A DNA stretch of 64,000 bases from Pholis gunnellus (lineage: Eukaryota > Chordata > Actinopteri > Perciformes > Pholidae): NCBI GenBank assembly GCA_910591455.2, contig OU342808.1, positions 3,292,607 to 3,356,606 of the forward strand, written 5' to 3'. This document shows positions 1 to 12,200 of the stretch, piece by piece. The translations under genes were made by a program, and so were the position numbers. Numbering within the stretch: the stretch's first letter is position 1; every line of letters begins with the position of its first letter. The notes beneath the pieces are model-generated. The model saw nothing but the letters and a program-made list of their open reading frames with translations, was not told the DNA's origin and made no database searches.

Positions 1-234
1 GAGAGAGCCTATGGACCTATACCCCAGAGAGAGTCTGTGGACCTATACCCCAGAGAGAGTCTGTGGACCTAAACCCCGGAGAGAGTCTATGGACCTAAAC
101 CCCAGAGAGAGCCTATGGACCTATACCCCAGAGAGAGTCTGTGGACCTAAACCCCGGAGAGAGTCTATGGACCTAAACCCCAGAGAGAGCCTATGGACCT
201 AAACCCCAGAGAGAGTCTGTGGACCTAAACCCCA
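1..234 (+). repeat. 26-bp minisatellite, nine copies, derived from a Tc1 transposase
   Basis: Nine whole 26-bp units (gagagagtctatggacctaa plus 6 bases), differing at a few sites, run directly into the transposase tail at 235. Translated in the transposase frame a unit reads DLNPRESLW, which resembles the family motif DLNPIENLW. Confidence 0.9.
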
Positions 235-425
235 GAGAGAGCCTATGGGGTATTGTCAAGAGGAAGATGAGAGACACCAGACCCAACAATGCAGACGAGC
301 TGAAGGCCGCTATCAAAGCAACCTGGGCTTCCATAACACCTCAGCAGGGCCACAGTCTCATCTCCTCCATGCCACGCCGCACTGATGCAGTAATTCATGC
401 AAAAGGGGCCCCGACCAAGTATTGA
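219..425 (+). pseudogene. Tc1/mariner transposase, C-terminal fragment
   Basis: Encodes DLNPRESLWGIVKRKMRDTR through ASITPQQGHSLISSMPRRTD to HAKGAPTKY and a stop: the typical end of fish Tc1 DDE transposases. Upstream of the catalytic-Glu motif the gene is replaced by the minisatellite, so it is inactive within this window. Confidence 0.92.
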
Positions 426-712
426 GTGCAGACTGTATACTGTACATGGACATACTTTTCAGTAGGCCAACATGTCTGTATTAAAAATCCTTTTTTTAAT
501 CTTATGTAATATTCTAATTTTCTGAGATACTGAATTTGGGGTTTTCAGTAGCTGTAAGCCATAATCATCCAAATTAAAAGAAATAAACGCTTGAAATATA
601 TCACCCTGTGTGCAATGAATCTATATAATATATGAGTTTCACTTTTTGAATTGAATTACTGAAATAAATTAACTTTTCGAAGATATTCTAATTCATTGAG
701 ATGCACCTGTAC
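235..712 (+). mobile_element. 3' part of a Tc1-like transposon, with terminal repeat
   Basis: Transposase tail, AT-rich 3' segment, and an end reading attcattgagatgcacctgt followed by TA, the usual Tc1-type terminus (reverse complement begins acaggtgcatctc). The 5' end is outside the window. Confidence 0.8.
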
Positions 713-1641
713 ATGACGGGAGCAATATTTTAGAAGAAACTCAACCATAACTCATCCTATAGAGCAGATTCCCCTGAAAACTAAAAAGATATGCAGCACG
801 TCCAGATACATAACAATGGTCATAAAAATAACAACTGGTTAAGGACTGTGAACTGTACAAAATCAGCTCAGAGTCCAAGGCATTTAAATCTCCTGGCTGT
901 AAATGTCCTTGGCTGTAAAAGTTGCTGCAATGAATAGTTTCATCCTGACAACACAGCCCTCAGTTGTGCGTGAAGGCATGGACCGTATGCGTAGTGCGTG
1001 TGGGACACCACTGAATATAAGGACCTTTGTAAGGGTTTGTCAACTAGTACAACCCCTATGAGGCATGGTGTATAAACTGTTGATGGATGAATGACTGACA
1101 ACACATTATAGTTATTAAAGGCATATAGTTACAAACAAACACATCTCTACAGTGAGCTATGAAGCATTTTAGTTGTTTAGATATTTGTGCAAATCATTAA
1201 CAGGCAGGCTCAATCCCGCTTATTCATATCCTCAAAATGTATGAAGTGCTTGACAGCAGAAATAGAAAGATATAGGAAGTGTGACAAATAATTCTTTACT
1301 GAAGGTCCACTTACTACATTTCTGCAGGAGCTTTCAGCCACTCTGGCCTTTCACAGCAGACAGTTTGTTCAGTTGTACTCAAGAGTGTGGAAGAAGTATC
1401 GATAAATAAATACTTCTGTTACTACATATAAGAAATGAACAGAACAAATCAATACAACATACACGTTTTTCATATTCTGTATTGAAATTACTAAAATGTG
1501 TTACATAATAATGTCGGCCATTAATTAGCTCTATACACACCTGTTGCTATCCTCTTCTTCCATTCCTCTGAAAGGCATGAGTGGATAATATGGATGGCAT
1601 GACGGAGAGTCAAGTTTTTGTGGTTGATTATATACACAGGG

Positions 1642-1675
<34 letters not shown>

Positions 1676-2063
1676 ACGCTTCAGCAGCACAGTAACCATG
1701 GTTACTGTAACCATGTTACTGGGCTATTAGCGAGAGCTGAAGTTTCTATTTTTCCTGGTAGAGAGCTTGTCCAGCCAGCACTTAGAGACAGATGAGGAAA
1801 AATATCATGTGCAACAAAACGATGAAAGGCCCGTGTGTTCAGCATTGACATGTGGGAGCCTCTCTGGCCATTAGCTGCTGTGCTGCCTTTCAGGCGGCTC
1901 ATCTGACACGTCTTCCTTTCCAACTCTAACACAGTATCTCTCCCTCTGCTTTTTCATCCTCATGGTCCTGTTTGGACCTCATACTCCTCGTTTTCTCCAT
2001 CTGTATCCTCTGTATTTCTTTGTTCTTCTTTCTTTGTCCCCGTTATTCCTCCCTCATGTCCAG
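713..2063. other. 3' part of abca2 intron 2
   Basis: AT-rich intron sequence with a (CA)n tract at 1643-1673 and an 18-bp palindrome at 1690-1707. No coding exon found. The exon carrying the first membrane helix is not here. Confidence 0.6.
1643..1673. repeat. (CA)n microsatellite
   Basis: About 15 uninterrupted CA units in intron 2. Confidence 0.95.
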
Positions 2064-2175
2064 CCTTTTACAGCGCAGCCCCACTCACCTCGGCTGGCAT
2101 TATTCCCATCATGCAGTCGCTGTGCCCAGATGGACAAAGGGATGAATTTGGTTTCCTGCAGTACAAGAACTCCAC
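2064..2175 (+). CDS. abca2: abca2 exon 3
   Basis: Start of the first lumenal domain. Encodes FYSAAPLTSAGI then MQSLCPDGQRDEFGFLQYKNS, nearly identical to ABCA2. Acceptor cag|cc; donor ac|gtgag leaves phase 2. It enters mid-codon, so a preceding exon is required upstream of the window. Confidence 0.93.
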
Positions 2176-5100
2176 GTGAGTAGATTTGATCAGCAATCAC
2201 TTCAGTCTCATAACTTGTCTTTTTAGAGCAGTTGTTTGTCTTGAATGATTTGTTTGTTTGTTCCATTTTTCTGTGCAAACACTGAGATCAGGCGAAGGCC
2301 ATGTTCAGACTTTGGCTCTGCGTGATAAAAATGTAGCCGTCTCATTCATTTGAATGGAGCCAGTGTGTCAGTGCAGCAGTGGAGGCCACAACACAAGGGA
2401 CCCTACATGGGGACAAAACCCATGTAGGGTCTTCATGCTAAAAAGTTGAACCAGGTTCTATTGCTGCAACGCAACTTGTGGCCACCAAGCAAAGCGCTAA
2501 CATGCCCAATCAAGTACACATTCTTGAACTGCCTATTTCTGCTACTTACATTGTGACAAAAACTGGACACCATTGCATAAGACGGCGCAATGAGAAGAAG
2601 AGAGAAGAGCGACAGTCACCCCTTGAATTCATTTTCGTTCATTTGATTACCACGTCGTTGTATTTGGATGGCAAATGAGTTGATTGTGATACAAAATGAA
2701 ACCGTTCCTCTGAGTCAAAGTGGCGGTGTAAATACAGGACCATTTACCCAAACACGCTCGTGACTTTCTGCTGCTTAACACGAGGCAGCACGGAGGGCTA
2801 AACGTCCGTTGTGAAATGATTTGTGAAGTGAACATGGTGATGCTCAACATATGAAAAGTACAAGGGATGTTTCCAGAAACACTTCACAATAATGAACACA
2901 CTCAGTCTGCTGTCCTGCTATTTCCTCAGCAGAGGAGGCTGCAAGTAACGAAAGCCACAATTATTCATCGTATGTGCAAAGAACAAATATAACATGTTAG
3001 TTTTAAAGTTCAAATGTATGAGGATGTGTTTTATTTCCTGTCCAAAGTCCAAACCGGTAACCACAAAGCTTAGTACCAAGACCAACCCGACAACAACCCT
3101 CCATCAATTTCTCATCTGATCCTGAATCAAAGAGGCTCACAACTGCTGCTCAGCAGTGAAAGAAAACTGTTGTACACCAGGGTACAGCAGCCGTGGGAAA
3201 TAATGATAAAACAATCAATCAATAAATAAAAGGTCAGTGAACGTGCAGATTGCAGAGGCAGAAGCACCCTGCATGTTGTCACTAGGTTTTATTCATTCGT
3301 GATTGGACCGGCTCAGACTAATGTGTTGGCAGAGGATCGCACATTGACCTCTCCAATGGCTTGAATATTTTACACACAGCTGGCACAGCTGGAGAAGGCA
3401 CCTGGATTTACGGTAACCAATCTTTTCTAGAGTGCAAACAGGTTTACTGTTCCAACACATCAGTAACAGTATTTGGAGAGCAACTCTTAAATGCCATTCT
3501 TAATGGTCCACGTAGTAAACTGAATGTACCTATATGTTGCTTTTTCCAAAAGTAGTCTATAATGTATACAGTTTCTCATTGATCCACACACTGTCACACA
3601 CTTTATCCCCTGAGCCACAGTGATGCAAGAACCAGTACCAGACTTCTTCTCCTCTTTCCTGGCCGATATTTTGCAAAAGGACTTCTTCATGTCGATCTGA
3701 TATTTAAGACATTAATGAAGCTTTTCAAATATTCAGAGGAGCAGAACTGCAGAGTTGACATGTATTAATTAGCCTATATTCATATTTAGCACATAACCAA
3801 AATGGCAAATCAATATCATCAGCTGCCTGTTCACTACTCAATATTTACACATGCCAGTAAACTTAATAGACAAACAAACCTTTAATTTATGAGACATTTC
3901 AAAAATCTTACTTTAAATGTTTCAGTTGGTCCAAGATGTTAAAGCATGCAACCCCCCTGAGGCCTTTTGTATTTTGCACATAGGACACAATTAGTAAAAT
4001 TGAGTACAGTGTGTGTGTGTGTACACAGGGACTGAACCGCCAATCTTCAAAATAGTGCACGACCTGCTCCTCCTGAGCCACAGCTGCCCAACATATGTGA
4101 CCACTTACATGTCTTACCAGTAAATATGAAACAATGAAACAACCTGAGCTTAGCACAAAGACTGGATTCAAAGGATACCAAAACATCGTGCCCCCCGGCA
4201 AACAAAGAGTTCAGCACATAACTCCCTGTAAAACCACAATGTGCAGGTTTTACATGTTTGTCACAGCTGTAGCTCAGAGTTAGAGAGGGTCGTCTGGATC
4301 GGTGGTTCGATCCCTGCTTGACGTGTCCTTGTGCAAGACACTTGCCACGTTGCTGCCCAAGGTACCTTGCATGGTGGCCCCTGCCATCAGTGTATGACTT
4401 CAGTGTGAAGCGATTGTCAGTGGTTGGAAAGCAAGTCCCTTCACCAAATGAGAAATCAAAAAGCGTGTTAATTAGTGAGCTTTGGAGGGGCTGGTAGGTG
4501 GATTTTGTTAACTTTGAATAGAGCCAAGGCTAGCTGGTTCCCCCTATGCTAAGGACTGTTTTTAGTCCTATGTTTTCAGTGTGGTCCTATTAGGGATTCT
4601 GAGAAGCTTGATGAAAGTACTATCACTGTTGTTCTTCCTGCCCATCCTCTCAACTGCCTTACTCTGTTTTCCCTCCCTCATTCCACTGTTTTGCTCTATC
4701 CTTCTCTCCTTTACTTGACTCTCACCATATCAACAAGAATTAAACATCTTAACACCAATTAAACATGCACAATAATAAAAGTCATTCTCCAGTTGTTGTT
4801 TGCTAATGCCAGTTATTTGTAAATGCACTGTGTCTGGAGAAAAAGGACGAACAATGTCTCTTCTTCAGTGCAGCTTTTCAACTGTTTAAATGTCTGAATC
4901 TCTCTCCGTTAGTGTGACCCAGCTGCTGGAGCGGATCAGTGAAGTGGTTGAACAGAACCGCCTCTTCACGTCTGGGCGGCCTGGTTTGGGTCAAGAGCTT
5001 GAGACCCTGCAGCAGCACCTGGAGAGTCTCAGTTCAACCCGTTTACCTCCGGACTACAACTTCAACACCAGTCAAGGTCTGACATATAGCCATGCTTTAA

Positions 5101-6601
5101 CTGATATTAACAATATGTGTGTATACGAGTGGGTTGACACACATACTGTCGAGGGCGACTGTGGCTCAGTGGTAGAGCAGAGTCGTCCTTCAATCGCAGA
5201 ATTAGTGGTTCGATCCCCGGCTCCACTAGTCCATGTCGATGTGTCCTTTGACAAGACACTTAACCCCAAGATGCTCCCATAGCTGTGCCTACGGTGTGTG
5301 CATCTGAATGTAAATGTTATTTAGTGCTGATGGGCAGGTGGCACCTTGCATGGTAGCTCCTGTCATCAGGGTGTGAATGGGTGAATGATGACATGTAGTT
5401 TAAAAGCTCTTTGAGTGGTCAGAAGACTAGAAAAGAGAAATACAAGTACAGTCCATTTACCATTGTAAGATGTAAGAGCTTGTCAAGCACTCAAATTTCA
5501 ACGGGAACGTAGAGCAGCCAATGGAAATGTAGGTTGCAACAGAGAAGGGAGGGGTGAAATTGTGTTCAGAGTATTATGGGATGTTCTGCTGATACAGAAT
5601 GTTACTGCAAAGAGAGGGCCCATAGTTTAATCAAAATTCAAGAAATGGATCATCCTCTATTTGTTCAGAGGTCTCTTCTCCATCAGCAGCTGACACCAAA
5701 ATAACATCTGTGTTGTATCCAAACCACTGTGTGGGCCGTGATTCATTTAGGATAAAAGAAAAGCAGAACATAAAGATAATTGTGAGCAAAGAACTATAGT
5801 ACAAATAATCTGTTTTTAAATTGTTACTCTTTCTTTTTAAGCATTTTTGTTCAAGTGCTCTCTTGGTAAACAAACCTTTTTTGTTTAAAGGGCTCATTTT
5901 ATAGAAGTGACATAGTAGAAATAACGGTAAACAGGATTTAGAAAAGGTAGAAATAAAGTGTGTTGCTTGTTTGGGACAACACAAATATATAGATAAATAA
6001 CATAACATGTTTTTTTCACGCACAGATTTAGAAATGTAGAAATGGATTAAATGTCATTGAATGACTTTAAGATTATGGGAAGAATAACTGGAAATCTATC
6101 TTTATGCTCAAGTTCTAATCCTCCATTTAATGGCATAACCAAACCCCAACACACAAAGACCTGACCCGTTATCCTGCCCCGGCATGAAAGAAACATTTGG
6201 ACATTTTGTCCGAATGTTAAATCAATGGCTGCCTTATACATTCAACCAATTAAGTGTGATTATTCTGAATGTATGGTTTTATTCCTTCTTCCATTGAACT
6301 GAGCAGCTCTGTGAGCCACATCAAAGGATTGGTTCACTTTATTTGAAGTCTGTCCACAACAATACTCACATGCCCAAATGTACACAGAAATCAATACTGG
6401 TTGTTGTTATTCTTCTTCTTCTGCATTCTGGCCGTGCAGGCAAATGAGTAGCCAACACTTCTCCCTGTAAGGGCTGCAGCTTATACAAGATCTGTATTGT
6501 TTTTACTATTTAAATACTGCTTTTACCATTTTAACTTGCACTCCACACATCTCAGGTGACGGGGCTCAGGGACTACTGAGCCCTACTTATGTACTGCATA
6601 A

Positions 6602-6669
<68 letters not shown>

Positions 6670-9186
6670 TTTGATATGCAAACAAAAATACTACTCTAGA
6701 AAGACTGAATCTTAGAACCAAGTAGTTTACTACCAATATTCTGCCGTCCACTTAATCATGAATTGCATTGCTCAGGGTCTCTTGTGTGTACTGTATAGAA
6801 GAGGATATTTGATGCATGCATGTTTGGAAGCTGATCAAATACCTCTTTTTTAAACGAATAAAGTATGCATTTACTAACAAAAAGCTCAATTTGAAATGAT
6901 GCGTGTGTGTTTGGATGGATGGATGCAGGCTTCACGCTGGCCAGTGTGTTGAAGAACCAGTCTGTTTTCCAGCAGTTCCTGCTCAAAAACCTTTCCCTGT
7001 CCAACTCCACAACCAGCCTGCTGCTCAACACTCCAGTCAGCCTCAGGGAGGTGAGTCACGTATACCACACAAACACATTTATAGTCATTGTGATGTTTAT
7101 GAAGAACACTGAATCCACATGAGTCCAACCCAAGATTTTATTGGAACAGCCAAGAGGAGAACAGTCAGTCAAATACACTCGTTGGCTTACAGGTTCTGGT
7201 GAAACTCTCCCTTTATCCGTACATAATCATAGTTTTTACAGGTCCAGATATACCTTCCCTTTATCCATACATAGACAGATCTGTAGGTTATAGGTCATAA
7301 CTGGAAGTGGCCCCTTGGTTCTCAAATGTTTAACACCACAAACATGAAATTTACACCCACGCGTTCGTGCGTTCGTCTTTTCTCTGATGATATCTTGATT
7401 TAGCTGATAGCAGTTTCAGTCTTTGAGCTAAAATCAGGACTACAAATTTACTAAAAACACTTTTCTTTGCCGGTTTACACGTACTGCGAATATGGAATTA
7501 GCAGACTTACACAATAGGACCAGTGAGCTTCCAGGTAAACTGTCTCAGCTGTGTGAGGGAAAATGGGAGGAAATGGTTCACCTTAATAGTCAGCCCACCT
7601 TAAGTGCACTGAGGCAGCGAGCCGCTATTGAAGTTTTGGCTAATTTCATGGCTGATGGAAACACGCCAATGGCCCCTGACTTGATAAGTGTAATCTTAAT
7701 AGGTGTAGACTTGATATGCTTAATATGATGTTTCAACACTTGAGAGAACAGATGAGAGCACCATTTTGAACCCTGGTAAGAGCTCACACCACAGACCCAG
7801 CCAACATCATGTCCTTTGGGTCCACCGCCGGATAACTGGAATCTTTGACACGTCAACATAAGTAGATAAACCGCACCAGACCTAGTACAGGGTAACGGAC
7901 CGACACAATCAAGTCCTAGGCTGACGGCTAAAATAGGAAACAAAGAAGCAGGCTTTATACCCTGGTAAGCTTTTCGAGGGGTTTGACATGTGTGACAGGT
8001 TTTAATATACGCAGCATCTGATACCCTTGTCCAGATTCATTATCTGTAACCGCTTTTACTATTCAGGATCACGGGCCAATTCCAGCTGACATTGGGCGTC
8101 GGCAGGCTATAACATAAAAGAAAAACCAAAAAAAACTCCAAAATCCCCTTGACTAAGACTAACTTCATCCCCAGTCTTCCTTCCTTCCTTCCTCCAAGCA
8201 GCTAACTTCAACACACTACCAAGAAAAGAAACTAATAAGACGCACACAGACGAGCACCACCGCTATGCCCACCAGGGGATTGTGCTCTTACACCACCCAT
8301 GCACCAGCCTCCACTAGCACCACACTGAAATCACAAACCACAAGTCATTAAACTCAGAATGTTGAAGTCAAACTGTACATCTTCCCAGTAGCGTGTAGCT
8401 TACAAACAAATGTGTCCATAGTAGATTATGCAGCTCCATAGTAAACGTGATGACATCAATTCATTCACAACTTTCTAAGAGCCCATTTGTAAGAAAGGTC
8501 AATGACTTACCATTTGCGTAATGGACTGGTGAATGAAGGCTGTTGTAAGGTGTAAAGACTAGGGGTACACAAAAATGCAGGGTCAAAACCAGGAGGTCAG
8601 TCAATCCAATAAGGGGGCAGGCAAAAATCCAAGGTCGAAAAAACAGGCAGACAGGGTCAGAACAGGCAGATCAGGAACAATACTTCGATAACGCTGGAGC
8701 GCTTTGCAGAGACACACAAGACAGTCTGGCAGGGATCAAGTGCAAGTGAGGGGACCTAAATGGTGAGGGGCTAATGAGGGAATGGGCTGCGTGGAAGACC
8801 AGGTGAGGGGAATGAGTGATGATAGGGTGTGAATGGCAGGACCTGAAATGACAGGAGAGTTAAATTAAGGAAAACAATCGAAGATTAAGTGGAATTCGTG
8901 ACACCTTGTGTCAAACCCGTGGCACCCAACAATGTTATTGTTTTACAATTGACTATTGACTTGCTTTAAGCTTCTGTGTTCTAAAGGCACACCTGCATTT
9001 AATCACACAAAGTCTTTATTGATGTTTTTCTTCATGGTTCACTTTCACTCTACATTCTGACATGTGATCCCACAAAAAAAAGTTTTATCCTGATAATGGC
9101 ATTAATGACAGAATCAAGACGAATGAGTGATTCTCAGCAGCATCTAGCATTCTGGCTAGCATCCTTGTTGTTATACTCATATCTAT

Positions 9187-9273
<87 letters not shown>

Positions 9274-12200
9274 TGTAGGTGTACAGCCTTATCTATGGTA
9301 CATCTCTCAGAGATGGAGGAGGGGCAAGTTGGATTCTGGGGGCAAAAGACACCAGACCAAAACCTGGAGACGCAGTTCGTCATCTGGAGGTAAGTTCATA
9401 AAGCTAGACTCACACTTATATCTACACACGACACACAGTGCCACATATCAGAACACTAAGCTCCAGTTCATGGTAGTTGTGACAGTTATTAGCTGGCATC
9501 ACTACAGTTAGTTACACCACAAATCGTTCATTTCAGTACCCTCAATAATAAACTGAGCAGCACTCTCTGCTGGGTTGGTAGCAGACACAGTATGGTGAGC
9601 TATGCCATACATATCAGCACACGTTTGGGGAGGAGCAAGGCCCGACGGAGCCAGGTAAGTTACCACCCAATGCTAGCGCTAACTAGCCAGCTTGGCAAAT
9701 TTTGGCTTGCAAAAAACAGGCTTAAAACAAAACAAAAAAATTAACATTCGAGTCCTTAGAGTGTCTTTTAGTACAAGCCAGCCGATGTTGAACAAGTTAA
9801 GACGACTTAAGACTAGCTATTGAGAACATAAGCGCATTAAGAAAATTATTACTTAAGTATATATTCAAGTGAGAAGTAGGGTCATTTTCTCAAAGACACC
9901 GATTCAACCAGTGGAGTCGCCCCCTGCTGGCTATTATCAAGATGCAGGTTTAAAGAAGGCTTCACTTTGGCTTCACTTTCAGACTCAGACGACCCTTGGT
10001 TCAGACTGTTTTGTTCGATGTTGTTTGAAAAAAGTTGGCAGGGAACGTAATATACAGTAGGAGACACTATAATGAGGTCAACTCGTTAAACACAGTCAAA
10101 TACACAGGTGCAGTCATATCACATGGGGATTCAGACACAGACATACCTTAGCATGACTTAGCAAAATCTAAATATTAAGACATCATGACGACTGTGATGA
10201 AAATCGATTTGTTTTTTCTTATCTTTTCCGTTATCCCTATTTTGAATCAATTGTTGACACCTCGGCCCCCTCTATGACAGCAGGCCTTTCACTTTTGCTC
10301 CCCAACATGTTCTATGGATTCTTTTTGAGCATACCCTCACCTTCAAAGACATACACGCCATTTACTCTAAGGCACCAAATAAGTTCACAAACCAAACCAG
10401 TTCTGTGTGAAAACAGGAAAGGAACTATATTATATATGTTGCTAATCAAAAGGATCATATGTTTATGACTAAGACAGCAAAGAATGGACGGTCAGAGTCT
10501 TTCTTTGAGTTTTAGTTCAACTTAAAAGGACATTCCACTGGTTTGATGTTAAATGCCTTCTGTGCCTCTGCATTGAAACATTGAGTATGTAGGTCAATAT
10601 ACTGAAAGAAATCTGAACAAATCTGGACTCTGAGCTCAAATTATTAAATGTGTTTACCGTTTGATGTTGTCATACAATAATATTAAGCAGGCTTTAGAGT
10701 GACAGGACCTTTAGATGCTGACATTATTCAATGATCTGATTCTGTCTTTCACAGGGGTTCCTTCTGACTGGAGCCATGCTGGAGATCCTCACCTGTGGTG
10801 AGGGCCGGGCCAATGAGCTCAGTAAGATCCTGCTGGTGCCTGAGAAGCAGCGGCCGGTGCTGCAGGCCTATCGCAGCGCAGTGTGCAGCGGAGGGGAGGT
10901 TCAAAGGTCAGAGGGCTTCAGGCTGATGAGCCTCCAGTTGAGAGAGCAGATCAACACACAGATTGTCAGTGAGAAGGTACAGCAGAAACATTTACTACAG
11001 AAAAATAATTGTTATTCAACAAAATAATCAGACAGTAGTTCTGTCACCCTTGAGTGCCCTGCATGAGCCCTCATAACTCATCCCGCCAATCAACATGTTG
11101 AAGGTGAGAGCTATTAGAGCACTTAGACAACAAGGGTGTATCTGGTAACAAAGGAATGGTGAGACAATGTTTTATTTTCTTCCATGATGTACTGTAGGCC
11201 TGCCATTACACTGTGGTGCTGTCGTTAGCTTACTCTGCACCGTGACATGGTAGCAGTCTAGGAGGTCTGATCCGCTGTAGATCAGTCTGCCTGGGAGCTG
11301 TTCTGTCACCCTCATGGGCCCTGCTGCACAAGCTGACAGGCAGATCACTCCTCCCCCAATCACCACGAAGACGACAGTCAGTACAACTCTGTTTAATGAT
11401 GAACTAGTTCTCACCATCACTCCTCCTGCACCATTATGAATCACCCAGAGAACCTGATATGGAGAGGAAGGGTAGAGAGAAGAGTACCTGCAGCTTGTGA
11501 GAAGTGCTGGTGAGTAGGACAAATTCCCGGTATGCCAAAGATTAAATGTAGAAGTGCCAGTACTGCGGACTGGTGAGGACCGGGCCACCTCAAGCTCTGG
11601 AAATGACTGCTTTGAGGTGTGGCTACTTTGCGATTTAAAGGTCACTGGTTGTCCGTTCTGGGAATTACCCTTGTTGTCATCCTATAACTTTAACCCTTTC
11701 ACAGTGAGTGAAAATGTCACTTTTTATTTGTCACTTCTGGTTGCAAAAAAACAAGATGGTCAGGGCAGAAAAACCAAGTGGGGAACTTGAGGCTTAATAC
11801 TGTACATCTTATATAGTCTATGGGATTGACTGGCTTTTAGAGCCAGCCTCAAGGGGCAAAGAACTACAGTTTCTGGAACTTCCGCGTTGGTTTTATTTTA
11901 CCGCCCAGGAGATTGCTGCTTGGCATCAATAAAAGCCCAAAATGAAAGTGAAGTCAAACAGAGCTACGCCGATCTTCTGTTCAAATACACAGCAAATGAG
12001 TCCTGATGAGGACAAATCTATGTTGTTTTTATTCCAGAACAGCAACACTTTTACATAACATTCCAAGGTGACAATTAAAAAATATTCTCCCTTTTGAAGT
12101 AGTGCCCCTGATGTGGCTAAGATGCATCGTAGAGAGGCATGTCAATTTAATTAAAATTAAAAGAACTTGTGCCCACAGTATATTTATCTTGTTCAAACAA

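Noticed and set aside
1..2063. Search for abca2 exons 1-2 (start codon and first membrane helix)
   Set aside because: No frame matching the ABCA2 N-terminus was found on the + strand, so these exons must lie upstream of the window.
5162..5217. tRNA gene, from A-box and B-box promoter elements
   Set aside because: The tRNA-like head lacks a full cloverleaf and is followed by a conserved SINE tail shared with 4262 and 52858, so it is a SINE head.
5631..6023. 130-codon antisense frame in intron 4
   Set aside because: Composition follows the AT-rich intron. No motif, no exon signals and no match to a known family.
9188..9511. Cys/Val-repeat protein frames across the (TG)n tract
   Set aside because: Translation of a dinucleotide repeat. 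The real exon begins at 9279 in a different frame.
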